Shown here piece after piece: positions 8,404-17,164 of a DNA stretch of 64,000 nt. The translations under genes and the position numbers were made by a program. The notes below the pieces were generated by a model that made no database searches, was not told the origin of the DNA, and saw nothing but the letters and a program-made list of their open reading frames with translations. Location: assembly GCA_910584965.1 (NCBI GenBank), contig CAJUDZ010000002.1, positions 62,001 to 126,000 of the forward strand. Reading direction: 5' to 3'. The DNA comes from an uncultured Lachnospiraceae bacterium (lineage in GTDB: Bacteria; Bacillota; Clostridia; Lachnospirales; Lachnospiraceae). Every line of letters begins with the position of its first letter. Within the stretch, counting starts at the first letter, position 1.

Positions 8404-9692
8404 GTCAGGAAGGAATGGCAATTTTTATTTTACTGATCAGTTTTATTGTAATGATTTTTCTTCGTTTCCCCATCGCATATGCGGTAGCGTTATCATCGAT
8501 GTTCTGCCTGTTATCGCAGGGACTGCCGCTGACGACGATCTGTCAGCAGATGGTAAAAGGCATCAGTTCTTTCAGTTTGATGGCTGTTCCCTTTTTCATT
8601 ACGATGGGATGTCTGATGGGAACGGGTGGTATCTCGGAAAAGCTGATTGCGTTGGCCAATGCCTGTGTAGGATGGATGACCGGCGGCATGGCGATGGTAA
8701 ATATCGTCGCATCTTACTTCTTCGGCGGCATTTCCGGTTCGGCATCCGCTGATACGGCGTCTCTCGGCAGTATTCTGATTCCGATGATGGTAGATCAGGG
8801 ATATGACGATGATTTCTCGACGGCGGTAACGATTACCTCCTCCTGTGAAGGACTTCTTGTTCCGCCGAGCCACAACATGGTTATTTATGCGATGTCCGCA
8901 GGCGGTATTTCGGTAGGAAGCCTTTTCCTGGCAGGATATGTGCCGGGTGCGCTTCTGGCGATTTCCCTGATGGTCGGTTCTTATATTATTTCCAAGAGAA
9001 GAAAATATCCCAAAGGGGATAAGTTCAGCCTGAAAAATCTGGGAAAACAGTTTCTTGTTTCTTTCTGGGCGCTGGCGGCGGTTATTATCGTTGTAGTCGG
9101 CGTAGTCGGCGGCTGGTTCACGGCGACGGAATCCGCGGCGGTAGCGGTTATTTACAGTCTGATTGTCAGCGTGTATATTTATAAAGGACTGACATGGAAG
9201 GGCGTGTGGAAAGTACTCGGACAGTGTGTTGATACGTTATCCATCGTACTGATTCTGATATCGACGTCCAGCATTTTCGGTTACTGTCTGACGACGCTGC
9301 ATGTGCCGGATCTGGCAGCGAGAGCGATCATCGGACTGACGGATAATCCGATTATTCTGGCGCTTCTGCTGAACCTGATTCTGCTTGTGCTCGGCTGTAT
9401 TATGGATATGGCGCCGATCATTCTGATCGCAACGCCGATTCTGCTCCCGATCGCAACGTCGATCGGCATCGATCCGGTGCAGTTCGGCATTATGATGGTA
9501 TTAAACTGTGGTATCGGACTTCTGACACCGCCGGTAGGCGCGGTATTGTTTATCGGTTCCGCAGTCGGCAAGGTGAAGATGGAGAAGGTTGTAAAGGCAA
9601 CCCTTCCGTTCTATGCGTGTATGGTCATCGTACTGTTATTGCTGACCTTTATACCGGAAATCAGCCTGTTCGTGCCGAACCTGTTTAAATAA
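8400..9692 (+). CDS. dctM: TRAP transporter large permease DctM
   Basis: This 430-residue protein with about 12 hydrophobic segments is the transport channel of the TRAP system and takes up the DctP-bound solute with sodium. Family motifs include PFFITMGCLMGTGGISEKL, GGISGSASADTASLGSILIP, SCEGLLVPPSHNMVIYA and NCGIGLLTPPVGAVLF. Length is normal for DctM. It starts inside the end of dctQ. Confidence 0.94.
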   Translation: MSQEGMAIFILLISFIVMIFLRFPIAYAVALSSMFCLLSQGLPLTTICQQMVKGISSFSLMAVPFFITMGCLMGTGGISEKLIALANACVGWMTGGMAMVNIVASYFFGGISGSASADTASLGSILIPMMVDQGYDDDFSTAVTITSSCEGLLVPPSHNMVIYAMSAGGISVGSLFLAGYVPGALLAISLMVGSYIISKRRKYPKGDKFSLKNLGKQFLVSFWALAAVIIVVVGVVGGWFTATESAAVAVIYSLIVSVYIYKGLTWKGVWKVLGQCVDTLSIVLILISTSSIFGYCLTTLHVPDLAARAIIGLTDNPIILALLLNLILLVLGCIMDMAPIILIATPILLPIATSIGIDPVQFGIMMVLNCGIGLLTPPVGAVLFIGSAVGKVKMEKVVKATLPFYACMVIVLLLLTFIPEISLFVPNLFK

Positions 9693-9766
9693 CGGGAATT
9701 CCGGACCGGCGGATAAGCGGGAACGGAAATTGGAGGAAGGAAAACGGCGGAAAGGATTTGAGGCCT

Positions 9767-10243
9767 ATGGAGTATCGGTTCAGAAACGAAGTAACGGCGA
9801 TGGATTTCTGGAGGCTTGTCATGCGGCGTACATACCGTTCGACGGCAGGAGTCTGTAATCTGGTGTTTACGGCGGCCATGTTTGTACTGGTGTTCCGTTT
9901 CTTTTCTACGGCGTCGGATTTTTACAGAGGACTGATGCTGTTCGGATGTCTGCTTTTTCCGGTCATCCAGCCGCTTGTCATCTATGGAAAAGCAAGGAAA
10001 CAGGCGGCGGCGCTGCCGAAGGGAATGGAACTGAAATTCGACGAACAGGGGCTGCATGTGAAAACACAGGAAGCCGCTTCCGACATTCCCTGGAGCGGTA
10101 TCAAAAATGTTGTAAAAGAAGCGCATATGATCGTTGTTTTTTCCGATAATGTGCATGGATATCTTTTGACGGACAGAATGCTCGGCGGGCGTAAACAGGA
10201 ATTTTATGAGTACGTCCTGTCGAAAGCAGACTTGAAAAAATGA
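9767..10243 (+). CDS. YcxB-like membrane protein
   Basis: The protein of about 158 residues has two adjacent hydrophobic segments (TAGVCNLVFTAAMFVLVFRF and LMLFGCLLFPVIQPLVIY) and then a soluble tail with LKFDEQGLHV...DIPWSGIKNVV and ...VVFSDNVHGYLLTDRML. This is the pattern of the YcxB-like family, which has no assigned function. ATG 9767 is chosen over TTG 9758 because AAAGGA at 9751-9756 is well spaced only for the former. It sits between the permease and the sensor kinase. Confidence 0.75.
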   Translation: MEYRFRNEVTAMDFWRLVMRRTYRSTAGVCNLVFTAAMFVLVFRFFSTASDFYRGLMLFGCLLFPVIQPLVIYGKARKQAAALPKGMELKFDEQGLHVKTQEAASDIPWSGIKNVVKEAHMIVVFSDNVHGYLLTDRMLGGRKQEFYEYVLSKADLKK

Positions 10244-10246
10244 GAA

Positions 10247-10289
10247 CAGGCGCAGAGCCGTAGGGGGCAACTTTACGGCGCTGCGCCTG
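10247..10289 (+). other. Long stem-loop before the sensor kinase gene
   Basis: CAGGCGCAG (10247-10255) pairs perfectly with CTGCGCCTG (10281-10289), and GCCGTA with TACGGC inside it, leaving one mismatch and an 11-base loop. There is no T run after it. It lies 34 bases before the kinase ATG and could be an attenuator or a processing site separating transport genes from regulatory genes. Confidence 0.65.
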
Positions 10290-10323
10290 AACTGAATCAG
10301 AAAGGCGTGGGTTTTGACGGCGG

Positions 10324-11814
10324 ATGCGTTTCAGAAGCGAAATCAGGCAGTTTTGGCAGTCACTGGCAATCAAGAATAAACTGCTCTTATTTACAGGACT
10401 GGTATTTTTGATGATATTTCTTTCCGTCATTTTCAATATATGGGTGGCGAAAATTTCGCTGTTCGATTTTCGGGAAATTTTGGAAGAAAACGCAAGGAGC
10501 GAAGAGGCGGTCAACGCGCTTGCCGCCGAAAGCAAGATTTTTGAGCAGTATATGCGGGGCTATGCAGAGATTTCGGAAGAGGAACTGGACCTGGTCATGC
10601 AGAGGACAGAGAAAGCCATAGACAGCCTTTCCTTCGATTACCGGCTGCTTGGCGGCGAGCGGTATGCCCAGACCTGGTCGATCTATAATGCTTACGGGGT
10701 ATACCGGGAGTCGAGAGACGCGTTATTGGAATTGAAAAAATGCGGCGGGGAAGACATCGGCCTGCTGTATGAAGTATATGAGATGCAGGAATATTTGCAG
10801 CAGTATGCGAGGAATCTGCTGATTGAAACGCTGGATGCCGGCAATATTCTTTACCGGAAAAGGATTCCGGGCATCGTGCGCGTTCCTTTCATTATTATTC
10901 TGGTGGGAATATTGCTGTTCGGCATGATGTTGAAACTGGTGGAAATTCTGAACCGGGATATTGTGCTGCCGGTATTACAGCTTGTGAAGGCCTCCAAGAG
11001 AATCGCAGCCAACGATTTTAGTGTGGCGGATGTGGAAGTGGAGAACAAGGACGAAATCGGGGAACTGGCCGGCGCGTTTAACAAGATGAAATACGCCACG
11101 CAGGAATATATTCTGATTCTGGAAGAAAAAAGAAAGACGCTGGACCTGCTTCACAGGGAAGAGCTTGAACGGCTGGAAATGGAAAAGCAGCTGGAGGCGA
11201 TGCAGTTAGACCTTTTAAAAAGCCAGATTAATCCGCATTTTCTTTTTAATACCCTGAATGTCATCGGGGGAATGGCGAATCTGGAATCCGCGGAAACGAC
11301 GGAAAAAATGATTATGTCGTTGAGCTCTCTGTTCCGTTATAACCTGAAAACGTCGGAGCGGGAAGTAATACTGGACTGGGAACTGACGGTCGTACAAGAT
11401 TATATTTATTTACAGCAGATGCGCTTCGGCAGCCGGATACGGTTTTCCATTGACTGTCCGGCCGACAGAAAGCAGGCCATCGTACCGGCTTTCACCTTCC
11501 AGCCGCTCGTGGAAAATGCGGTCATTCATGGCCTTTCTTCGAAAGAAGAAGGCGGAAGAGTGCTGATACGCGTCTGGAAAGAAGAGAAGATGCTTTATAT
11601 TACGGTGACGGATACGGGCGTCGGCATGACGAAAGCGGAGCTTGCGGAACTGAAGGCGCGTCTGCATGCGAAAGACGACAAACGGCGCGGGATCGGAATC
11701 GGGAATATTTACCGGAGAATTTATGCGATGTATGAGAACGGGCAGATGGATATTTTCAGCAAAAAAAATGTCGGAACGGTGGTGCGGATTATCATACCCT
11801 ATCTGGAAATTTAG
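10324..11814 (+). CDS. YesM-type sensor histidine kinase
   Basis: The 496-residue membrane kinase has TM1 at about 20-42, an extracellular, mainly helical sensor of about 140 residues, TM2 at about 183-205, HAMP at 205-262, then a His_kinase domain with phospho-accepting His305 in KSQINPHFLFNTLN and a HATPase domain (VENAVIHGL, VTDTGVGM, RRGIGIGNIYRR). It pairs with the AraC-type regulator 60 bases downstream. A DctP-like protein encoded just after the pair may present solute to its extracellular helical domain. Start ATG 10324 has only a weak ribosome site. Confidence 0.92.
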   Translation: MRFRSEIRQFWQSLAIKNKLLLFTGLVFLMIFLSVIFNIWVAKISLFDFREILEENARSEEAVNALAAESKIFEQYMRGYAEISEEELDLVMQRTEKAIDSLSFDYRLLGGERYAQTWSIYNAYGVYRESRDALLELKKCGGEDIGLLYEVYEMQEYLQQYARNLLIETLDAGNILYRKRIPGIVRVPFIIILVGILLFGMMLKLVEILNRDIVLPVLQLVKASKRIAANDFSVADVEVENKDEIGELAGAFNKMKYATQEYILILEEKRKTLDLLHREELERLEMEKQLEAMQLDLLKSQINPHFLFNTLNVIGGMANLESAETTEKMIMSLSSLFRYNLKTSEREVILDWELTVVQDYIYLQQMRFGSRIRFSIDCPADRKQAIVPAFTFQPLVENAVIHGLSSKEEGGRVLIRVWKEEKMLYITVTDTGVGMTKAELAELKARLHAKDDKRRGIGIGNIYRRIYAMYENGQMDIFSKKNVGTVVRIIIPYLEI

Positions 11815-11874
11815 AAGGCGGAACGGATATGTGGGGCGGCCAAAGAAGCAGTAAAACAGGAGGATGGAGGCGTT

Positions 11875-12684
11875 ATGTACCGTATACTGATTGCCGATGA
11901 TGAACCGATTGAAAGAAAAGTGATATCAAAAAAAATACAGGAATTTTTTCCGGGACAGACGACGGTCTTTCAGGCCGAAAACGGCAGAGAGGCGATCGAA
12001 ATTTTTGAACGGGAGAAATGCGATATTGTGCTGATCGATATCGAAATGCCGGGCATGAACGGGCTGGATGCGGCGGAACGCATCCGCGGCATGAGCCGGG
12101 AGTGCAGCATTATATTCCTGACGGCATTCGATGAATTTAATTATGCGAAAAAGGCAATTTCCGTGAAGGCGCTGGAATATCTCTTAAAGCCCGGCAGCGA
12201 TGAAGAACTGACTGTCGTGCTGGAGGAAGCGTTCCGTATTTGCGATGAAGGGGAACGCAGAAAGACTTCAAAACAGGCGACGGATGAAAAAAGGGAGATT
12301 CTCGACGGAATCCATTCGGAAGAGGTGCGAATGAATGTGGTTGCGGAAGAAATCCGGGCGTTTATTGCGGGACATTACAAAGAAGACCTCTCTTTGCAGG
12401 ATGTGGCCGGAGCGATGCGCTATTCGGACGCTTATTTCTGCAAAATTTTCAAAAAATATTTTAACAGGAGTTTTATCGTATATCTGAATGAGCTGCGCAT
12501 CGAAAAGGCGAAACAGATGCTGGAAGACGCGATGCGCAATATCAAGGATATCAGTTCGGAAGTCGGTTATCGGGATGCGAATTACTTTGCAAAGGTGTTT
12601 AAGCGTGTAACCGGATTGACACCGAGCGATTACCGGGGAATGGCGCTGCAGAAAAAGCAGAAGCAGCCGGCCGGAGAAGAATGA
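11875..12684 (+). CDS. YesN-type response regulator with AraC-family DNA-binding domain
   Basis: Residues 1-120 are a receiver (ADDEP, phospho-acceptor Asp55 in IVLIDIEMPG, Lys in YLLKPGS). Residues about 155-260 are an AraC/XylS double helix-turn-helix (LSLQDVAGAMRYSDAYFCKIFKKYF and the second helix pair ending FKRVTGLTPSDYR). It should bind promoter DNA after phosphorylation by the upstream kinase and probably activates the dctP operon. The start has AGGAGG well placed. Confidence 0.93.
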   Translation: MYRILIADDEPIERKVISKKIQEFFPGQTTVFQAENGREAIEIFEREKCDIVLIDIEMPGMNGLDAAERIRGMSRECSIIFLTAFDEFNYAKKAISVKALEYLLKPGSDEELTVVLEEAFRICDEGERRKTSKQATDEKREILDGIHSEEVRMNVVAEEIRAFIAGHYKEDLSLQDVAGAMRYSDAYFCKIFKKYFNRSFIVYLNELRIEKAKQMLEDAMRNIKDISSEVGYRDANYFAKVFKRVTGLTPSDYRGMALQKKQKQPAGEE

Positions 12685-12700
12685 GAAAGACGTGGGATAA

Positions 12701-13738
12701 ATGGAACGAAAGAACAGCGGGAAAAAGAAAAAACGAATACCGGTTATACTCGCTTTTACTGCGGTGGCGGCGGCTGTATTCTGGCTCAGGCCGTCAAAAG
12801 AGCAGGAGGAAATCGTTCCGGAGTATGTTTTTTCCTATGCCGAAAATCAGGCCCAGGATTACCCGACGACGCTGGGTGCCATAAAGTTTGCGGAAATGGT
12901 GGAAGAACGGACGGAAGGACGCATCCGCATTCTCGTATACGCGGAAGGTGTGAAAGGCGCGGAAGGCGAGGTTATCCGGCAGATGAAGTTCGGGGGCATC
13001 GATTTTGCCAGAGTTTCCCTGTCACAGCTTGCGGAATATATTCCGGAAATGAATGTGCTTCAGATGCCTTATCTCTACACGGATTCGGAACATATGTGGC
13101 GGGTGCTGGACGGAGAAATCGGCGTCAGTTTTCTGTCCCTTGCCGACGAATACGGACTGGTGGGGCTGTCCTGGTACGACGCGGGCGCGAGAAATTTCTA
13201 TACCGCGGACAGGCCCGTTACCTGTCTGGAGGATATCGAAGGAATGCGTATCCGGGTGCAGGAGTCGGAAATGATGGCGGATATGGTGGAAGCGCTTGGC
13301 GCAAAGGCCGTGAAGCTCGGTTATGCGGATGTTTATTCCGGCATCGAGCGGGGTCTTGTGGACGGTGCGGAGAATAACTGGCCTTCCTATGAGTCGATGA
13401 AACATCATGAAGTGGCGAAATATTTCACGGTGGATGAACATACCCGCGTTCCGGAAATGCAGATCTGCTCCGAAAAGACATGGGAAAAATTGTCGGAAGA
13501 AGATCGGAATATCATTCTGGAATGCGCCAGAGAATCCGCGCTGTATGAGAGGGAACTGTGGAAAGCGCAGGAAGATGCGTCTAAACATACCGCTATCCTG
13601 CGGGGCGCAGAAGTGATCGAGCTGTCCGCGGAAGAGAAGAAACGCTTCCAGACCGCGGTGCAGGGCGTTTACGAGAAATACTGCGGCGGCCAGATGGATA
13701 TTATTGACCGCATTATAGCGGAAGGCGGCGTAAAATAA
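12701..13738 (+). CDS. Membrane-anchored DctP-like solute-binding protein
   Basis: The 345-residue protein has a Lys/Arg-rich start and one hydrophobic segment (IPVILAFTAVAAAVFWL), then a complete DctP fold: FAEMVEERTEGRI, MNVLQMPYLYTDSEHMW, IEGMRIRVQESEMM and GLVDGAENNWPSYE. Unlike the first DctP (6650) it has no lipobox Cys, so it is likely an uncleaved signal-anchor protein. Its place directly behind the kinase-regulator pair and away from dctQM suggests a sensing role, though a second binding protein for the same permease is also possible. It begins 17 bases after the regulator stop; the ribosome site is weak. Confidence 0.85.
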   Translation: MERKNSGKKKKRIPVILAFTAVAAAVFWLRPSKEQEEIVPEYVFSYAENQAQDYPTTLGAIKFAEMVEERTEGRIRILVYAEGVKGAEGEVIRQMKFGGIDFARVSLSQLAEYIPEMNVLQMPYLYTDSEHMWRVLDGEIGVSFLSLADEYGLVGLSWYDAGARNFYTADRPVTCLEDIEGMRIRVQESEMMADMVEALGAKAVKLGYADVYSGIERGLVDGAENNWPSYESMKHHEVAKYFTVDEHTRVPEMQICSEKTWEKLSEEDRNIILECARESALYERELWKAQEDASKHTAILRGAEVIELSAEEKKRFQTAVQGVYEKYCGGQMDIIDRIIAEGGVK

Positions 13739-13757
13739 GAAAAGTGAGGAAAGATAC

Positions 13758-14930
13758 GTGGATATATTTGGAAATCGGGAAAAGAATAAACAATTTTATT
13801 TGAATTATGCGGTATTTGTCATTAACGGAATGCTGGCGCTGTCGATCGGTTCGCTGCTTCCGTTTATACGGGACGCGAACGGACTCTCTTATGCCTTCTG
13901 CGGCATGATCGTGAGCCTGCATTCCGTCGGGAATCTGTTTTCCAGCTTTGCGGCCGGGGCATTGCCGGCGCTGATTGGGAGAAAGAAAAGCATTCTGCTG
14001 TTTAATTCTTTCTTTGCCATCGCCTACCTGATGATTCTGCTCGGTAAAAGTCCGGCGCCGATTGCGCTTGCCTTTTTTCTGACGGGACTTGCGAGAGGGG
14101 CTACCAGTAATTTCTGCAATGCTTCGATCAATAATCTGGCGCCGGGAAAAGCGTGGATTATCAACGGCCTGCACGCCATGTTTTCCGTAGGAGCCTTTCT
14201 GTTCCCGATTCTGCTGACGCTGCTGACGATGAATGACGGCAGCAGATGGATTTATGCCTGCTATTTTATGCTGGCGATGGGAATTTTAAGTTTCGGTCTG
14301 TATGTACTGATGCCGACGGAAGAACGGCCGGGAGAAAAAGCGGCGAAAAAGGAAAAAAATTTTGGTTTTCTGAAAGAACCGCTTTTTTATATGAGCATTG
14401 CGGTGCTTTTCTTTTATCTCTGCGCGGAGCAGGGTGTTATCGGCTGGATGATTACCTACTTTAAAGATACCGGCCTGTTAAACCCGACGCTTGCGCAGAT
14501 CACGGCGAGCGTTCTGTGGATTATGATACTGCTGGGACGGCTGACGGCAGCCTGGCTTTCCACGAAAGTAAAGAAAGAAAAGATTCTGCGCGTGATGGGT
14601 GTAGGCCTTCTGATCTTTTTCTGCATACTGATCGTAAGCAGAAGCACCGGGCTGATTCTGTTCGGCATCATGGGCTTTGGATACAGCATGGCCGGCATCT
14701 ATCCAACCACGGTATCTTTTACGGGAATGCTGATACAGCGCTATAAAATGGCATGGAGCTTCATTTTGACGTCGGCAAGCCTGGGCTCCATACTGATGCC
14801 GACGATCATCGGTAAAATTGCCGAGAAGGCCGGAATTTTCTATGGCATGAGTTCGATCGCGGTCGTGCTTGTCGTGGATATGGCCGCGATTCTGTTGCTG
14901 ACGGGATATACGAAGAAGCATTCCGAGTAA
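13758..14930 (+). CDS. Major facilitator superfamily transporter
   Basis: The 390-residue protein has 12 predicted membrane segments and MFS features: an ALIGRKKSILLF loop between segments 2 and 3 and a LARGATSNFCNASINNL region like sugar or FucP-related porters. It starts at GTG 13758 with GAGGA seven bases upstream and only 19 bases after the previous gene, so it belongs to the TRAP/sensor operon. The substrate is unknown; shared use of the TRAP solute or a product of it is a guess. Confidence 0.88.
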   Translation: MDIFGNREKNKQFYLNYAVFVINGMLALSIGSLLPFIRDANGLSYAFCGMIVSLHSVGNLFSSFAAGALPALIGRKKSILLFNSFFAIAYLMILLGKSPAPIALAFFLTGLARGATSNFCNASINNLAPGKAWIINGLHAMFSVGAFLFPILLTLLTMNDGSRWIYACYFMLAMGILSFGLYVLMPTEERPGEKAAKKEKNFGFLKEPLFYMSIAVLFFYLCAEQGVIGWMITYFKDTGLLNPTLAQITASVLWIMILLGRLTAAWLSTKVKKEKILRVMGVGLLIFFCILIVSRSTGLILFGIMGFGYSMAGIYPTTVSFTGMLIQRYKMAWSFILTSASLGSILMPTIIGKIAEKAGIFYGMSSIAVVLVVDMAAILLLTGYTKKHSE

Positions 14931-15026
14931 GCCGCCCCGGGCCGGCCGCGGAATGAGCGGGTATCAGTAAGCGGGTCCCGGGCCATATGACAAATAAATG
15001 AAAAACAGAGAGGAGCAGTATACGAA

Positions 15027-15377
15027 ATGAAAACAGAAAAAAACAAACGGTGGAATTTTAACAGGGACATCGACTTTGAGGTGTGCGGAGAGGGGGTTAA
15101 GAGAAAAATCCTGAGTTATACGGATGAAGTAATGTGCGTGGAGAACCATTTCGAAAAAGGGGCGGTTGGTGCGCTGCATCATCATCCGCATACACAGATT
15201 ACCTATATCGCATCCGGTAAATTTGAATTTACGATCGGAGAGGAGAAAAAAGTGGTAAGCGCCGGCGACAGCCTTTTGAAAAAGGACGGCGTGGAGCACG
15301 GATGTGTCTGCCTGGAAGCGGGGATACTGGTCGATATTTTTGCACCGATGAGAGAGGAATTTGTACAGCCGGATTAA
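15027..15377 (+). CDS. Small cupin-domain protein
   Basis: The 116-residue single-domain cupin has metal-binding motif 1 in GALHHHPHTQITYIASGKFEF and motif 2 around AGDSLLKKDGVEHGCVCLEAG. Such proteins bind a divalent metal and act as isomerases, lyases or binding proteins for sugar acids, including KdgF-like uronate enzymes. Its position after the TRAP/MFS operon fits sugar-acid metabolism, which is an inference from context only. Confidence 0.85.
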   Translation: MKTEKNKRWNFNRDIDFEVCGEGVKRKILSYTDEVMCVENHFEKGAVGALHHHPHTQITYIASGKFEFTIGEEKKVVSAGDSLLKKDGVEHGCVCLEAGILVDIFAPMREEFVQPD

Positions 15378-15503
15378 AAAATTCGGAAACGGTCTGCATT
15401 TTTCATCCGTATAAACCGATGAATATAGAAAGCAGTTTTTTCTTCGGCGGAGAACACAGTTTTTTCCAAAGTGGTTATGAGAGCGGAAAACAGGGGGATG
15501 GAA

Positions 15504-16112
15504 ATGCAGGTTACGAATTTAGCGGGAATAAAAGATGCAGGAACGAAGCGGCAGACCGGTACGGCCGCGAAGGAGCAGAGGGCAGGACGGGAAAAGGCTG
15601 TTTTGGGAAAAACGTCCCGCTCCAGGGAAGTACAGGAAAAACTGCTTCAGGAAGCAGAAGGTGCGACAGTGGCCATTTCGGCGGAAGGTCTCGGACTTGT
15701 GAAAGAAGAAACGGAGGAAAATTCCTCCATCCGGGAGCAGAACGAGAAGCAAATGTATCAGGATATGCTGGAAAATGCGAAAGAAGCGGCTGAGTCACAG
15801 GGAGAAGGATTTGGAGATCTGGCGAAAGCGCTGGAAATTGCGCGGCGGATTTTAAACGGCGATATCGTTCCCGCACAGGATGAAAAATTTCTGATGGAAT
15901 TTAACAGCGAGATGTATATGCGGGTTAAAAGCATGGCGGAATTGAAAGAAGATCCGGAAAAATATGATTCTCTTCTGGAAGATGAGGAGGAACAGGGAAA
16001 ATCCGGTTCGGGAAGTTCCGGCCGCGCAGGGGGCGATTCGAAAACGGAAGGAACGCCGGCGGATGGCGGAGACGCATCGGCGGAAGGCCTGGACGGCACA
16101 GTGCCGGCTTAA
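15504..16112 (+). CDS. Conserved-looking hydrophilic protein of unknown function
   Basis: This protein of about 202 residues is charged, with no membrane segment and no recognised catalytic motif. A central helical part (QNEKQMYQDMLENAKEAAES, then LAKALEIARRILNGDIVPAQ and DEKFLMEFNSEMYMRVKSMA) looks folded, and the tail is Gly/Ser/Glu-rich and probably disordered. Upstream in-frame ATGs exist; I choose ATG 15504 because of the GGGGGA at 15493-15498. A strong terminator follows. It resembles small proteins of unknown role found across Lachnospiraceae, but I cannot name it. Confidence 0.6.
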   Translation: MQVTNLAGIKDAGTKRQTGTAAKEQRAGREKAVLGKTSRSREVQEKLLQEAEGATVAISAEGLGLVKEETEENSSIREQNEKQMYQDMLENAKEAAESQGEGFGDLAKALEIARRILNGDIVPAQDEKFLMEFNSEMYMRVKSMAELKEDPEKYDSLLEDEEEQGKSGSGSSGRAGGDSKTEGTPADGGDASAEGLDGTVPA

Positions 16113-16147
16113 AAGAACGTAAAGCATTTTATGATGATAAAACAGAA

Positions 16148-16184
16148 CGGTGTTTGGCAAAATTGCCAGACACCGTTTTTTTTC
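16148..16184 (+). terminator. Rho-independent terminator
   Basis: CGGTGTTTGGC (16148-16158) pairs with GCCAGACACCG (16165-16175), followed by eight T. It closes the transcript of the 15504 gene and marks the left boundary of the AT-richer island. Confidence 0.9.
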
Positions 16185-16465
16185 GTAGAATGTCTTCTTC
16201 TGTGAAAGAGCTCATCATTTCATTCTCTTATACAGGCATAAAGCAAAAATCTCTTTATTGCCAGTACTTATTATACTGATAATAAAGGCATTTGTCAAAT
16301 CAAACAGCGGTAAATATGTTTTGTCAAAATTTAGAAAAAAATTTTTGACAGTAAAACTGCAGAAGGCAAATTTCGACTTTTCATTTTTACAGATTTTGTC
16401 AAAATGTTATCTACCGCGCCAGATTTATGGTCAGGGGTCAAAAAAATGGTCAGGAGGAAAAGAAA
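16185..16465. other. AT-rich gap before the integrase, with repeated TTTTGTCAAAA motifs
   Basis: No gene was seen. The motif TTTTGTCAAAA occurs twice (near 16318 and 16395), together with TTTGTCAAA near 16290 and an inverted GTCAAAATTT...AATTTTTGAC around 16322-16353. Closely spaced repeats next to a tyrosine integrase are typical of arm-type or attachment sites, but no duplicate copy at a right boundary was identified. Confidence 0.35.
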
Positions 16466-17164
16466 ATGGCAAGACATGGAGAAAACATCCGAAGAAGGAA
16501 AGACGGACGATGGGAGGGCAGATATTCGATTTACGAGCCAAAGGCCGGAAGGAAGGTTATCCGTTCGGTATATGCGGGAACATATGCAGCGGTTAAGGAG
16601 AAACTTCTTTTGGCAAGAATGTCTGCGGAGATAAAAGATGATAAAGAGGAACCGGATAATGACCTGACATTTCACACAATTGCTGTGGAATGGCTGAATA
16701 TGATCGAGAAAAACAGAAAATATGCGACTTATATAAAATACCGCTCCATATATGAAAAGCATATCCAGGAGAAATTGAGTGAAAAACCTCTGTCGGAACT
16801 CGACAGCGCATTTCTGTCAGATGCTTTCTTAACGCATGATGAGAAAATACTGTCCGAAAGCCTGGAACGAAGCATCATATGCGTGCTCAACCAGATACTT
16901 TCTTTTGCGGAACAATATTATCGAATAAAGCCTTATCAGATTTCCTGTCGGAAACAGAGTAATATAAATAAACCGGTTAAAGTATTGAATCAGACGGAAC
17001 AGGCCAAACTGCTCAAATATCTATATGAAGAAATGGATATTTATAAAATGGGAATTTTAATTTGTATTTCCACGGGGCTGCGGCTCGGAGAAATTTGTTC
17101 ACTGAAATGGGAAGACGTCGATATGATAAGAAAAGTACTGCATGTTATTATGAAAAACATATGA
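16466..17164 (+). pseudogene. Truncated tyrosine-type site-specific integrase
   Basis: ATG 16466 has CAGGAGG well placed. The protein of about 232 residues has an N-terminal arm-binding domain (HGENIRRRKDGRWEGRYSIY), a SAM-like core-binding domain and only the start of the catalytic domain (LNQTEQAKLLKYL...ISTGLRLGEICSLKWEDV), which includes the first catalytic Arg. The HxxR box and the Tyr nucleophile are missing because the sequence joins a glycosyltransferase fragment at about 17135-17146. It cannot be a working recombinase. A retained DNA-binding or regulatory use is possible. Confidence 0.85.

Noticed and set aside
12681..12884. 67-residue frame overlapping the response-regulator stop by ATGA
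   Set aside because: It has no domain and lies over the start of the DctP-like gene in another frame.
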